Assembly (NCBI GenBank): GCA_013178415.1
Contig: JABLXA010000002.1
Coordinates: forward strand, 186,001 to 250,000
Direction of reading: 5' to 3'
DNA from: Bacillota bacterium
GTDB lineage: Bacteria > Bacillota > SHA-98 > Ch115
DNA: 64,000 bases
Shown here: positions 34,634-44,307 of the stretch, piece after piece
Layout: the number at the start of each line of letters is the position of its first letter
Position numbering within the stretch: the first letter of the stretch is position 1
Translations under genes and position numbers: made by a program
The notes under the pieces: generated by a model
Database searches by the model: none
Told to the model about the DNA's origin: nothing
What the model saw: only the letters and a program-made list of their open reading frames with translations

Positions 34634-37300
34634 TTATTGCAAGAAGCTGCCCAATTGCTTTTGTATAGCAATCCTGGCGGCATCCAGGGCTGCATCCAAG
34701 AGTTCGACATTTCGAGCGCCTGCCTCGGCAATCTCAGGTTTGCCGCCGCCCCCGCCACCTGCCGCGCGCGCAGCCGTCCTTACGATCTCCCCGGCATTGA
34801 CCCCCTTACTAGTGAGATCTTTGCTGGCCATCGCAATGAAACCAGCATGTCCATCCACCCTTGAACCAATAACAAGCACGCCAGATCCGAGCCTATCTCT
34901 GATCAAATCACCCAGGGTCCTCAATTCATCAGCCTTGAGTCCTTCGACCCGGCCTACGAGCACCCTGACACCATTAATGTTCTCAGCATCTTGAACCAGC
35001 CTGTCCGCCTTTTCTTTCAGGAAATGCGACCTCAAGGACGCGATCTCTTTTTCTAATTCCTTCTGGTGTTCAAGGAGAAGCGCAACGCGTGAAGGCAACT
35101 CACTATATGTGGATTTCATCTGAGAAGCCGCTCCCTCCAGCGCGGCTTCGAGATCCCTGACGTAGGCAAGAGCATATGGCCCGGTCACCGCGTCGATCCT
35201 TTTCACCCCGGCGGCGATGCTGGTGGCGCCAAGAATCTTGAAGATCCCAATCTGACCGGTGCGCATGAGGTGGGTTCCACCACATAATTCCAGACTCACA
35301 TCGGAAATCCTGACTACCCGCACTCTATCGCCATATTTCTCGCCAAATAGTGCCATTGCCCCCATTTTCCTGGCGTCTTCTAATGATGTCTCGAAGGTCT
35401 CCACCGGGAGATCGCTCATGATCATCTCATTCACGGCATCCTCTATGGCCGACAGCTGACCTTTATCTGGGGTATCAGAGCTTGAAAAATCAAAACGGAG
35501 GCGATCGGGAGCCACCAAAGAACCCGATTGAAACACATGCTCACCCAGGACTTTTCTGAGCGCAGAGTGCAAAAGATGAGTAGAGGTGTGATTGCGGGCG
35601 GTCGATAATCTCCTTTCCCGGTCAACATGCGCAGTCACCAAATCACCGGTCGAAAGAGATCCTTTTTCCACCGCGACCTCATGCAGAATCGCTCCGCCAA
35701 TGCGATGGACACCCTTTACCATTGCGACGCCATTCGGCCCTTCAATGACACCTTCATCCGCCACTTGGCCGCCAGACTCAGCATAAAATGGGGTTCGATC
35801 GAGCAGCGCCTGCCCTACCTCACCTTCATTCAGGACCTCTGTATCTTCGTCCTTACCGAATATTTTAAGTATCTCCGATTCTGTCGTGAGAACATCATAT
35901 CCAATGAATTGGGTCTCGACCCCAGCCAATTTTTCCGCACTCGATGTCATATCACCAAGATAGCCTGCGGTCTGCCTTGCGGCACGCGCCCTTTCCCTTT
36001 GCTCATTCATAAGCCGCAAAAATCCCTTGTGATCGACAGACAGCCCGGCCTCGTGACATATTTCCTCGGTGAGTTCGTAAGGGAAACCATAGGTATCATA
36101 AAGCCTAAATGCATCAGCTCCGGGAAGGCTGTCTTCCCCGTTTGCCTTAAGCCCCTGAAGCAATCCGTTGAGCAATGAAGTGCCCTGCTCAAGGGTTTCC
36201 ATAAAACGAGATTCTTCCGCCTCTATAACTCGTAGAATATGATCATGGCGTTCGGTGAGTTCTGGATAGGCACTACCCATAGTATCCATGACCGCTTCCG
36301 CCACCATCGCGAGGAATGGTTTATCTATGCCAATGAGCCTTCCATGCCTCACCGCTCGCCTCAGCAGCCGACGCAGGACGTATCCCCTGCCTTCATTCGA
36401 GGGAACCACGCCGTCGCTCACAAGAAAGGTGACCCCTCTCATATGGTCAGTGATAACTCGGAAGGATCTATCCCATATTTCCTTTTCCCCATACTTCTTG
36501 CCAGAGACTTTTGCTATGCTGGCGATGACAGGCTCGAAGAGGTCCGTTTCAAATACCGTTTCTACCCCCTGGAGAATGGCAGAGACTCTCTCGAGGCCCA
36601 TCCCGGTGTCGATGCTCTTCTTCTCCAGCAGATGATAATTCCCCTCTTCATCCTTCCTGAATTGAATGAAGACCAAATTCCAGATCTCCATGAACCGATC
36701 GCAATCACATTCCACGCCGCAGTCAGACTTGCCACATCCATGTTCTGGCCCGCGATCTACGAAGATCTCAGAACACGGCCCACACGGCCCTACGCCAATC
36801 TCCCAGAAGTTGGTGTCCTTGCCGAGGCGAACAATCTTATGGGCCGGAACGCCAACGACTTTGTTCCATATTTCAAATGCCTCATCATCATCCAGATAGA
36901 TGGTCACCCACAGATCTCCAGGATCGAAGCCGAGGCCTTGCGTTACGAATTCCCATGCCCACGGAATAGCCTGATCTTTAAAATAATCCCCAAAGGAGAA
37001 ATTGCCAAGCATCTCAAAGAATGTGCAATGACGCGCAGTCTTGCCCACATTATCGATGTCAGCCGTGCGAAGACACCTCTGGCACGTGCTGATCCTCGTG
37101 GAAGGAGGAACTTCCGTCCCGAGGAAGTATGGTTTAAATGGGACCATACCTGCCCCAGTCAGGAGCAGGGTCTTGTCTCCTCTTGGAATCAAAGAGGCAC
37201 TGGGCAGAATAAGATGTCCCTTGCCACGAAAGAAATCGAGAAATCTCTTTCTTAATTCCTGGCTGGATAGATTATTAGGTCTTTTCAAGATCCCGGACAT
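34634..37300 (-). CDS. alaS: Alanyl-tRNA synthetase
   Basis: About 888 residues. Class II catalytic core ([38 protein letters not shown]), editing domain with [19 protein letters not shown] and the distal [15 protein letters not shown] zinc site, and a C-terminal C-Ala domain ending in [14 protein letters not shown]. All parts are complete. The open frame reaches 37399; AAGGAGG occurs near 37350, but at no suitable distance from an in-frame start. I choose ATG 37300 (preceded by AAGGA), with ATG 37336 as alternative. No T-box leader is visible in front. Confidence 0.95.
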   Translation of the reverse strand: MSGILKRPNNLSSQELRKRFLDFFRGKGHLILPSASLIPRGDKTLLLTGAGMVPFKPYFLGTEVPPSTRISTCQRCLRTADIDNVGKTARHCTFFEMLGNFSFGDYFKDQAIPWAWEFVTQGLGFDPGDLWVTIYLDDDEAFEIWNKVVGVPAHKIVRLGKDTNFWEIGVGPCGPCSEIFVDRGPEHGCGKSDCGVECDCDRFMEIWNLVFIQFRKDEEGNYHLLEKKSIDTGMGLERVSAILQGVETVFETDLFEPVIASIAKVSGKKYGEKEIWDRSFRVITDHMRGVTFLVSDGVVPSNEGRGYVLRRLLRRAVRHGRLIGIDKPFLAMVAEAVMDTMGSAYPELTERHDHILRVIEAEESRFMETLEQGTSLLNGLLQGLKANGEDSLPGADAFRLYDTYGFPYELTEEICHEAGLSVDHKGFLRLMNEQRERARAARQTAGYLGDMTSSAEKLAGVETQFIGYDVLTTESEILKIFGKDEDTEVLNEGEVGQALLDRTPFYAESGGQVADEGVIEGPNGVAMVKGVHRIGGAILHEVAVEKGSLSTGDLVTAHVDRERRLSTARNHTSTHLLHSALRKVLGEHVFQSGSLVAPDRLRFDFSSSDTPDKGQLSAIEDAVNEMIMSDLPVETFETSLEDARKMGAMALFGEKYGDRVRVVRISDVSLELCGGTHLMRTGQIGIFKILGATSIAAGVKRIDAVTGPYALAYVRDLEAALEGAASQMKSTYSELPSRVALLLEHQKELEKEIASLRSHFLKEKADRLVQDAENINGVRVLVGRVEGLKADELRTLGDLIRDRLGSGVLVIGSRVDGHAGFIAMASKDLTSKGVNAGEIVRTAARAAGGGGGGKPEIAEAGARNVELLDAALDAARIAIQKQLGSFLQ

Positions 37301-37410
37301 ATTCCTTGCCGCGGCATCTGCCCTGCGTAGACTCATGGAAAAGCCGCAGCATGCCTCCTTTCGATCACTGGACACCGCCTGTTGAGCTAGGACTATCATA
37401 CCTAAATACG

Positions 37411-38448
37411 CTATTTGTTGTCAATCTTGTTCCCAATCGCCCTTTCCCAGATAAAACCCGCAAGGACATTCAACACGGCGGTCACCGGGACTGCTATGAG
37501 CAATCCGGTGAAACCTAGGAGTTCAGCCCCAACCAAGAGGGAAAATACTACGACGAGCGGATGAAGACCCACACGGTCGCCGAGGATCTTAGGGGCAATG
37601 AGCGAACTCTCGAGTTGCTGGATCAAGATAAAAACAATTCCTGCCCATAGGCCGGTCCACGGCGATTTCAAAAGAGACGCGCATACGGCAGGGATCGCCC
37701 CTAAGATCGGGCCAAAATATGGTATGACATTCAAGATGCCTGCCAGTATACCAACAATTAGAGCGAAATCCACATCCATGAGGGCCAGGGCGATGGTTGT
37801 GAGAATTCCCACGATGGCCCCAACAAGCAACTGACCTCTCACATAGCTGCTCAGAATGCCGTCTATCTGCCCCACAAGCGCGATTATATCTCCCCTGCCC
37901 TTCGCCAGGAGGAAACCCGCGATCCTCCCCCGGATCCTGTTTATGTCCTTAGTCAAATAAAAGGCCAGCACTGGTACGATTATGATCCCTAGAAAATGAG
38001 ACAGAATCCCCATAAGGGTCTCTACCAGTTCCTTGGCCAGGTCCCGGATATATAGTTCACCGCGGTTGATCGCATCATTTATGGCCGCACGGAGCGCCAT
38101 AGGAATATAAAATCTATCAAACCGGTCATATAAAGCCGCAAGGCCTAGCTGCAACCTTGCCGCATGAGATGGCAGGATGATGACCATCTGCTCCAGCTGG
38201 CTCAGAAAACGCGGAAAGAAATATATGCACGCCAGCGACATCGAGATGATTATTGCGATATATACTATTGCGGTCCCAATGGCCCTGGGAGCGCCCCGCC
38301 TTTCTAAAAAGGTGACGACGGGATCGATCATGTAAGCGAACGCTGCGGCCAGGAAAAAAGGCGCCAGCACTGCCCTTATGCGATATAAAAAGGCCGCAAG
38401 CGCGGCCCCCAGCAAGATAAAGACCAAATATCTCCAGATGCGTCTCAC
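37411..38448 (-). CDS. AI-2E transporter / PerM family membrane protein
   Basis: 345 residues with about eight hydrophobic segments and the family pattern AAAFAYMIDPVVTFLERRG, LSSYVRGQLLVGAIVGI, LAGILNVIPYFGPILGAIPA and GDRVGLHPLVVVFSLLVGAE. Named after the autoinducer-2 exporter of E. coli, but many members are ion antiporters or undefined. Start GTG 38448 overlaps the upstream stop as GTGA, with GGGAAGG five bases before, so the two genes are translationally coupled. It precedes alaS, as in many Bacillota. Confidence 0.88.
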   Translation of the reverse strand: MRRIWRYLVFILLGAALAAFLYRIRAVLAPFFLAAAFAYMIDPVVTFLERRGAPRAIGTAIVYIAIIISMSLACIYFFPRFLSQLEQMVIILPSHAARLQLGLAALYDRFDRFYIPMALRAAINDAINRGELYIRDLAKELVETLMGILSHFLGIIIVPVLAFYLTKDINRIRGRIAGFLLAKGRGDIIALVGQIDGILSSYVRGQLLVGAIVGILTTIALALMDVDFALIVGILAGILNVIPYFGPILGAIPAVCASLLKSPWTGLWAGIVFILIQQLESSLIAPKILGDRVGLHPLVVVFSLLVGAELLGFTGLLIAVPVTAVLNVLAGFIWERAIGNKIDNK

Positions 38449-38708
38449 TCAAGCCTTCCCAGGCCGAGTCTGCGACCTAACCCGAGAACGCGCATTCCGA
38501 GGCCAGAGGCGCCTTCCATAGCTCTTTCATTCGCCCGATTGATAGATCTCACCACCTTACCTGCGGTCCTCCTTGTCCTCGACCCCATTCTTGCGACACT
38601 GTCGGTCATCATAGAACTCCTCCGTCTGAGGGATCGAACGTACATATATATCCCAATGGAGGCGCCAATGGCTGCCCCAGTGAGGAGCGATCTCCAAAAC
38701 CTGCGCAT
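38445..38708 (-). CDS. Small basic membrane protein, YtxH-like
   Basis: 87 residues. One glycine-zipper-like helix (LLTGAAIGASIGIYMYV) near the N terminus is followed by a strongly basic tail (RSLRRRSS, RTRRTAGKVVRSINRANER). It resembles YtxH-type small proteins in layout only. Overlaps the PerM-like gene by four bases. Function unknown. The upstream gap to the glycerate kinase gene (38709-38978) shows no convincing promoter pair. Confidence 0.65.
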   Translation of the reverse strand: MRRFWRSLLTGAAIGASIGIYMYVRSLRRRSSMMTDSVARMGSRTRRTAGKVVRSINRANERAMEGASGLGMRVLGLGRRLGLGRLE

Positions 38709-38929
38709 CCTATTATCACTTCCTTCCTTAGAAGATCATTCACCGTATCTTGCCCTAACCGAACCTGTTTCTAGTATTGACCCGCGAGCGACAAAATATC
38801 AATTTATGGATAGGGGCTTTCCCTGAAGGAATCGTCTGCAATAAGTCGAAAAAATAAAAGATCCATGGGTGATTTTCGCTTTTCGCGCTAAATGACAAAT
38901 GACCCGCAAACCAACGAAGCAAGGAGGGA

Positions 38930-38968
38930 ATGTCATTTCTCTGCCGACGAAATTCGGCAGTTTCTTGA
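38930..38968 (+). other. Possible 12-codon leader ORF with strong ribosome site
   Basis: AAGGAGGG at 38921-38928 is the best ribosome site in this gap, and the ATG at 38930 behind it opens a 12-codon frame that ends at TGA 38966-38968. The glycerate kinase ATG 38979, ten bases later, has no SD of its own, so its translation may depend on ribosomes finishing this short frame. The spacing from SD to ATG is tight. A sequencing frameshift that hides a longer kinase N terminus is the alternative. Confidence 0.35.
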
Positions 38969-38978
38969 CGCGCTTCAT

Positions 38979-40175
38979 ATGAAAATCGTCATTGCTCCAG
39001 ATTCATTCAAAGGCAGCCTTTCCAGTTTTGAAGTCTGTAAATCCATACAAGAAGGACTTAGCATGGCATTACCAGGATCGAGCATTGTCTCAGTGCCAAT
39101 GGCTGATGGGGGCGAAGGGACTCTTGACGCGCTAGTTCAGGCAACCGGGGGACGAAAGGTAGAGCATACGGTGACAGGTCCCCTGGGAGATCCGGTAAAG
39201 GCCTGCTTTGGTGTCCTGGGTGACGGGGAGACCGGCATCGTAGAAATGGCCCAAGCATCAGGCCTCACTCTCATACCTGAGAAGATGCGCAACCCGCTGC
39301 TGACTACCACCTACGGGGTCGGCGAACTAATTGCGGCTTGCATCAACGAAGGCTGCAAGCATATAATCGTAGCCATCGGAGGGAGCGCTACAAATGATGG
39401 CGGCGCAGGGATGGCGCAGGCGCTGGGCGCTCGTCTCCTGGACCAGGGCGGGAAGGAAATCGGATTTGGGGGTGGCGAACTCATAAGGTTATCCCGTATA
39501 ATTGTCGATGATATGCTTCCCCAGATCCGAAAAGGCGATGTCTCGGTAGTGGTTGCCTGTGATGTAGACAACCCCCTCACAGGCCCTCGAGGCGCGTCAG
39601 CCGTCTACGGCCCGCAGAAAGGCGCGACCCCCGAGATGGTCAAGATGCTGGATGCAGCATTATCTCATTATGCAAATGTCATCCGGCGCGATCTCGGGAA
39701 ACAGGTGGATTCAATTCCAGGCGCAGGCGCCGCAGGTGGCCTGGGCGCGGGGCTCATAGCGTTTTTAGATGCGAAGCTGAAGCGCGGCATCGAAATCGTG
39801 ATAGAGGCAACCCGGCTGGAAGAATCCATAAGAGACGCGGATCTAGTCATAACAGGTGAGGGGCGGATCGATGGCCAGACGGCATTTGGGAAGACACCAT
39901 TTGGAGTGGCAAAAGTGGCTGCCCGCAATAATGTGCCATGCATAGCTATCGGCGGTGGGATCGAGGAGGGGGCTGAAAGCTTATATGGCCATGGCATCAA
40001 GGCATTGTTCAGCATTGTGCGCAAACCGATGACAGTGGATGATGCTATGGGACAAGCTGCTGCGCTGCTGCGTGATACCGCCCGCGCAATAGGTTGCGTC
40101 CTTAAAATAGGTGCCGAGATGGGAAACGGAGCAGGCAGGGAGAAAACTAGGGTTTTGAAACAGGTTTCTTTTTAA
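38979..40175 (+). CDS. Glycerate kinase (GlxK/GarK type)
   Basis: 398 residues from this start. Phosphorylates D-glycerate with ATP (2-kinase type fold). Signature segments are KIVIAPDSFKGSLSSFEVCK, SVPMADGGEGTLDALVQATG, VAIGGSATNDGGAGMAQALG, VACDVDNPLTGPRGASAVYG and LVITGEGRIDGQTAFGKTP. The frame is open to 38892, but homology begins at ATG 38979. That ATG has no SD; see the leader ORF just upstream. It is followed by MetNI genes with a seven-base gap, a combination with no obvious metabolic link. Confidence 0.92.
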   Translation: MKIVIAPDSFKGSLSSFEVCKSIQEGLSMALPGSSIVSVPMADGGEGTLDALVQATGGRKVEHTVTGPLGDPVKACFGVLGDGETGIVEMAQASGLTLIPEKMRNPLLTTTYGVGELIAACINEGCKHIIVAIGGSATNDGGAGMAQALGARLLDQGGKEIGFGGGELIRLSRIIVDDMLPQIRKGDVSVVVACDVDNPLTGPRGASAVYGPQKGATPEMVKMLDAALSHYANVIRRDLGKQVDSIPGAGAAGGLGAGLIAFLDAKLKRGIEIVIEATRLEESIRDADLVITGEGRIDGQTAFGKTPFGVAKVAARNNVPCIAIGGGIEEGAESLYGHGIKALFSIVRKPMTVDDAMGQAAALLRDTARAIGCVLKIGAEMGNGAGREKTRVLKQVSF

Positions 40176-40182
40176 GCTGGGG

Positions 40183-41259
40183 GTGTGTCCCATAATCGAA
40201 ATCAAGGGGCTTACAAAGGTCTATAAATCAAATGGTCACGAAATCGTAGCGCTAGATGATGTCAATCTCACTATTGATTCTGGAGAAATTTTTGGGGTGA
40301 TCGGACTCAGCGGCGCGGGCAAGAGCACTCTCGTGAGATGCATAAACATGCTTGAGCGCCCACAATCAGGTTCCATCATGATAGGCGGGACTGATATAAC
40401 CCGGCTTCATGGCAAGGATTTGAGACTTGCGCGGCGTCAGATAGGCATGATCTTCCAGCATTTTAATTTACTTTCATCTCGGACAGTGTTCGGGAACGTG
40501 GCATTTCCACTGGAGATCATGGGCCTCAAGGGGAATGAAATAAAGTCGAGGGTGAATGAGCTCCTCGCAATGGTAGGATTGGAAGATAAGCGGAACGCCT
40601 ATCCAGCCCAGTTGAGTGGGGGACAAAAACAGCGGGTTGGTATCGCCCGCGCTCTTGCAGCAGAGCCGAAGGTTCTTCTCTCTGATGAAGCGACCTCTGC
40701 GTTGGACCCAACTACCACTCATTCAATCCTGGAGCTTCTCAAGGATATAAACCGTAAACTGGGGCTGACCATCATCTTGATCACTCATGAAATGGGCGTG
40801 ATCAAGGAAATATGCGATAGGGTAGCGGTAATTCAGGATGGGAGGATTGTAGAGGTCGGAACGGTGCTGGATGTATTTTCACATCCAAAAAGCAAGACCG
40901 CAAAGGAATTTACTCGTGGTATTCTCAACCTTGAAATCCCTGAACAATTGTTCAAAAACAACGAGGGAATCGAGGGTGAACTGCTCAAGATCTCATTCAT
41001 AGGTGAGTCCGCAGGTAAACCACTTATTTCATCTATCGTGAGGGAATTTTCTATTGATGCCAATATCCTCTTTGGGAAGGTAGATTATATTCAGGAAACG
41101 CCTTTTGGGACATTGCTCATCGCCCTCTCTGGCGATCATTTCCAGGTGATGAGGGCAATCGAACATATGAAAGCGCTCGGCCTGGAAATCGAAATCATAA
41201 AGAACAATATCGGTTCAACCCGGTCCGGGAAAAATCTCAGTCAAGAGGAGGTGGAGTAA
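40183..41259 (+). CDS. metN: Methionine-type ABC importer ATP-binding protein (MetN)
   Basis: 358 residues. Walker A GLSGAGKS near 43-50, Q-loop FQHFNLL, signature LSGGQKQRVGIARALAAEP, Walker B VLLSDEATSALDP and H-loop ITHEMG are intact. After about 265 comes the NIL regulatory domain (YIQETPFGTLLIALSGDHFQ), the methionine-sensing ACT-like domain of MetN. Start is GTG 40183 within a G-rich stretch. The permease gene follows by four bases. No binding-protein gene (MetQ) is present here, and no S-box or T-box leader is seen. D- or L-methionine or a related compound is the likely cargo. Confidence 0.9.
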   Translation: MCPIIEIKGLTKVYKSNGHEIVALDDVNLTIDSGEIFGVIGLSGAGKSTLVRCINMLERPQSGSIMIGGTDITRLHGKDLRLARRQIGMIFQHFNLLSSRTVFGNVAFPLEIMGLKGNEIKSRVNELLAMVGLEDKRNAYPAQLSGGQKQRVGIARALAAEPKVLLSDEATSALDPTTTHSILELLKDINRKLGLTIILITHEMGVIKEICDRVAVIQDGRIVEVGTVLDVFSHPKSKTAKEFTRGILNLEIPEQLFKNNEGIEGELLKISFIGESAGKPLISSIVREFSIDANILFGKVDYIQETPFGTLLIALSGDHFQVMRAIEHMKALGLEIEIIKNNIGSTRSGKNLSQEEVE

Positions 41260-41263
41260 AGAA

Positions 41264-41920
41264 ATGCTGGATTCCCAGATTCTAATTCTATTGAAACAAG
41301 CGACTATTGAAACCTTATATATGGTCGGGCTTTCTAGCGCCATAGCAGTTCCTCTTGGGCTCCCCGTGGGGATCCTACTGATATGCACGGAATCAAATGG
41401 CATCCTTGAAAACAGGTATTTATATTCGGTCTTATCCTGGATCGTCAATATAGGGCGTTCTATTCCTTTCATCATTTTGATGGTGGCGGTCGTCCCATTC
41501 ACCAGGGCGCTGGTCGGCACGTCTATCGGAACAACGGCCGCCATCGTCCCGCTGGCTATTGCAGCCATTCCATTCGTGGCGCGCCTGGTGGAAAGTTCCC
41601 TCAAGGAAATCAGCGGAGGGGTCATCGAAGCCGCTCAGGCCATGGGGGCCACGCCATGGCAGATCATCCGCAAGGTTTTGATACCAGAGGCTCTGCCATC
41701 ATTGATCCTGGGCGCCACAATAACGGCCATAAACCTGGTAGGATATTCAGCAATGGCAGGAGCCATAGGAGGGGGCGGGCTAGGAGACCTGGCGATCAGA
41801 TATGGATACCAGCGCTTCCGCTCCGATGTGATGCTGGTGACTGTAATTGAGCTAGTCCTGATTGTGCAGGGCATTCAAATGGCGGGGGACTGGATAGCTC
41901 GGAAGCTAGACCATCGATAG
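41264..41920 (+). CDS. metI: Methionine-type ABC importer permease (MetI)
   Basis: 218 residues, five hydrophobic segments. The MetI-type coupling loop is present (VIEAAQAMGATPWQIIRKVL), as is IGGGGLGDLAIRYGYQRF near the end. GAGGAGGTGGAG precedes the ATG. It pairs with the MetN protein upstream. The operon ends here, facing rodA with a 28-base gap and no strong terminator. Confidence 0.9.
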   Translation: MLDSQILILLKQATIETLYMVGLSSAIAVPLGLPVGILLICTESNGILENRYLYSVLSWIVNIGRSIPFIILMVAVVPFTRALVGTSIGTTAAIVPLAIAAIPFVARLVESSLKEISGGVIEAAQAMGATPWQIIRKVLIPEALPSLILGATITAINLVGYSAMAGAIGGGGLGDLAIRYGYQRFRSDVMLVTVIELVLIVQGIQMAGDWIARKLDHR

Positions 41921-41948
41921 CGTGCAGGGCCGTCCATTTGTTCCAAAT

Positions 41949-43061
41949 TCAGAACAATATTCTCTGGCGTCTCATGTGAATACTGAGCACGAGTCCCATG
42001 GCGGCCAGATTTGCCATGAGCGAACTGCCGCCGTAGCTCATGAATGGGAGTGGGATTCCGGTGACGGGCATTATGCTCATGGTCATTCCTACATTTACCA
42101 TGACATGGAATAGAAGCATAGATGCCACGCCTGAACAAATCAGGCGACCATAATCATCCTTGGCCTGGGCTGCAGCGGCTAGAGATCTCGAGATGATAAA
42201 CAGGAATCCCAATAGAATGATTGCTGCGCCAATGAAACCCAGCTCTTCGCCAACGACTGAAAAAATAAAGTCAGTATGATGGGCAGGCAGGAAATTCAGC
42301 TGCCCCTGCGTCCCATGGAAAAGACCCTTGCCAAAAAATCTCCCAGAACCAATGGCAATAGTCGATTGGATCACATTATAACCTTCGCCCAGCGGATCTC
42401 TATATGGGTTGATGAAGATCAGAAGCCTTGCCCGCTGGTAGTCCTTGAGGCAGAAAAAGTACACCAGCGGAGACGCGATTGCCCCGCTCCCCACAAGGAT
42501 GAGAAGATCCCTGACCCTGGCCCCCGCAGCATAGAGCATTCCTAACAGCACCGCCAGGAAAACAAGTGCGGTACCGAGGTCATTTTGGAGGAGGATCAGT
42601 CCCATGGGGACAGCTACATGAACCAGAGGAGAGATGAGCCCGCCGAGAGACTGGATGTCCTCTTTCTCCGCCAGGTGATTCGCCAAGGTCATGATGACCA
42701 GAAGTTTAGAAAATTCGGAAGGTTGAAAGGAGAGCGGACCTAGCCTGATCCATGCCTGGGCTCCTGAGACACTGCGGCCTATCAAGAGCACCAGTCCGAG
42801 CATCCCGATATTTCCCCAATATAGGATACCGGACATGCGCTGAAATACCTGGTAATCGCTGCTAATAGCCACCAACATCAGAAAAACGCCGAGAATCGCG
42901 GATAGCAACTGTCGCTTGAAGAAGGATAGAGGGTCGCCAGCCGCCAGAGGGCTAGACTTTGTTGCGCCGTAGACGAAGACTACCCCCAGGGCCGTCATCC
43001 CCAGGACAACTATAAGGAGGATAAAATCTAGATTCTTTAGAAGTCTCTTATCAAAGAGCAT
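41949..43061 (-). CDS. rodA: Rod-shape peptidoglycan polymerase RodA (SEDS family)
   Basis: 370 residues with about ten membrane helices. SEDS signatures: GAQAWIRLGPLSFQPSEFSK, LILLQNDLGTALVFLAVLLG, NFLPAHHTDFIFSVVGEELG and VTGIPLPFMSYGGSSLMANL, the latter two carrying the catalytic Asp region. Works with PBP2 (encoded about 2 kb upstream) in side-wall synthesis. FtsW or SpoVE are alternatives by sequence, but the mre-PBP2-min context favours RodA. GGAGG touches the ATG, so the ribosome probably uses GGGAG ten bases before it. Confidence 0.92.
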   Translation of the reverse strand: MLFDKRLLKNLDFILLIVVLGMTALGVVFVYGATKSSPLAAGDPLSFFKRQLLSAILGVFLMLVAISSDYQVFQRMSGILYWGNIGMLGLVLLIGRSVSGAQAWIRLGPLSFQPSEFSKLLVIMTLANHLAEKEDIQSLGGLISPLVHVAVPMGLILLQNDLGTALVFLAVLLGMLYAAGARVRDLLILVGSGAIASPLVYFFCLKDYQRARLLIFINPYRDPLGEGYNVIQSTIAIGSGRFFGKGLFHGTQGQLNFLPAHHTDFIFSVVGEELGFIGAAIILLGFLFIISRSLAAAAQAKDDYGRLICSGVASMLLFHVMVNVGMTMSIMPVTGIPLPFMSYGGSSLMANLAAMGLVLSIHMRRQRILF

Positions 43062-43142
43062 CCTCCAATTACTCCCGAAGGCTATGATACCGTGTATGGC
43101 ATAAAATCCTTCTCATCCATACAATCATGATCCGCCCGTCCA

Positions 43143-43475
43143 TCAATGTCTCCTTTCGGAACCAGCCGATATCTTCGTCTTGCCAGAAGAGCGCCTGGCA
43201 GAACCATTCTCTGACTTTAGCCTCAATACTGGGATATTCGCCACGAGAGCCATAGCCTCACCCCGGTCGTTATCTAGATGCACCTGCGTGCGGCCCTCGT
43301 CCACATCCATATACTTAGAGGCTGCCCGGATGAGGTCTACCTTAAGCTTCTCAAAGATCTGAGGCGGAACTCCGGCCCTGTCCTGCACAAGGACCATGCG
43401 CAGCCTTTCTTTGGCTATGTTTTTGCTGGGGATGTCAGAGCGCCTTCCTAAGAAACGGCCCAGAAGTTCAAACAT
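43143..43475 (-). CDS. minE: Cell division topological factor MinE
   Basis: 110 residues. N-terminal helix and anti-MinCD segment (FELLGRFLGRR, AKERLRMVLVQDRAGV), then the dimerisation domain (LKVDLIRAASKYMDVDEGRT). Pole-to-pole oscillation partner of MinD. ATG 43475 has GGAGGGGG eight bases before it, in preference to TTG 43478. A Ser/Arg/Lys-rich tail after about residue 90 is longer than usual. Confidence 0.92.
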   Translation of the reverse strand: MFELLGRFLGRRSDIPSKNIAKERLRMVLVQDRAGVPPQIFEKLKVDLIRAASKYMDVDEGRTQVHLDNDRGEAMALVANIPVLRLKSENGSARRSSGKTKISAGSERRH

Positions 43476-43502
43476 CAAAGTCGCCCCCTCCGCATCCTTT
43501 TC

Positions 43503-44303
43503 CTACCTCACAAAAGCGACGAGACGCCGCAATTTGCTGAGAAGACCATTGTTTTCCGTAAGAGGCATAAAGGGAACCTCTTCCCCTGTAATACGCCTTG
43601 CTGTATTCCTGAAGGCCTGCCCGGCTTTTGCGCGCGAATCAAGGACAGCTGGTTCCCCCTTGTTCGTAGATACTATTATACTCTCATCGTCCGGTATGAT
43701 ACCAATGAGATTTACAGCCAGAATATCCAGGACATCACTTATATCCAGCATATCTTGCCGTCTCACCATATCCGGTCTCACCCTGTTTATGATTAGCTCA
43801 GGGGCCTTCAAATCATGTGCCTCCAAGATCCCTACTATCCTGTCAGCATCCCTCACGGCAGAGACCTCCGGGGTGGTCACTATGAGGGCACGATCAGCTC
43901 CGGCTATGGCATTCTTGAAACCCTTTTCGATACCCGCAGGGCAGTCGATCATCACATAATCGAACTCAGCCCTGAGTCCATCACATAAAGATTTCATCTG
44001 CTCAGGATTCACCGCATCCTTATCACGGGATTGCGGGGCCGGAAGCAGGAATAGATTATCGAAACGCTTGTCCCTTATGAGGGCCTGGCGAAGCTTGCAG
44101 TGCCCCTCGATGACATCCACGATGTGATAGACGATGCGGTTCTCAAGTCCCATTACTATGTCAAGATTTCTGAGGCCAATATCTGTATCTACCAGAACCA
44201 CCCTCCGGCCCAGCATGGCAAGGGCGGTACCCAAATTAGCGGTGGCGGTAGTCTTTCCAACTCCGCCCTTGCCAGAAGTTATGACTATAACCTCGCCGTT
44301 CAT
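43503..44303 (-). CDS. minD: Septum site-determining ATPase MinD
   Basis: 266 residues. Deviant Walker A GKGGVGKTT near the N terminus, VLVDTDIGLRNLDIVMGLEN, YVMIDCPAGIEKGF, and a C-terminal amphipathic membrane-targeting helix (LLSKLRRLVAFVR). Recruits MinC to the membrane to block misplaced division. GGGGAGGTAGG places the start at ATG 44303, which removes 16 non-conserved residues of the longest frame. Directly between minC and minE. Confidence 0.96.
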   Translation of the reverse strand: MNGEVIVITSGKGGVGKTTATANLGTALAMLGRRVVLVDTDIGLRNLDIVMGLENRIVYHIVDVIEGHCKLRQALIRDKRFDNLFLLPAPQSRDKDAVNPEQMKSLCDGLRAEFDYVMIDCPAGIEKGFKNAIAGADRALIVTTPEVSAVRDADRIVGILEAHDLKAPELIINRVRPDMVRRQDMLDISDVLDILAVNLIGIIPDDESIIVSTNKGEPAVLDSRAKAGQAFRNTARRITGEEVPFMPLTENNGLLSKLRRLVAFVR

Positions 44304-44307
44304 GCAC

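Noticed and set aside
36239-37255. Long plus-strand open frame (338 codons) opposite alaS
   Set aside because: Lies wholly within the coding sequence of alaS, has no recognisable domain or ribosome site, and reflects the codon pattern of the real gene.
37301-37400. T-box or leader ORF in front of alaS (AAGGAGG followed by a 25-codon frame)
   Set aside because: The SD is only one base from that ATG, no T-box consensus (AGGGTGGNACCGCG) is visible and the frame overlaps alaS.
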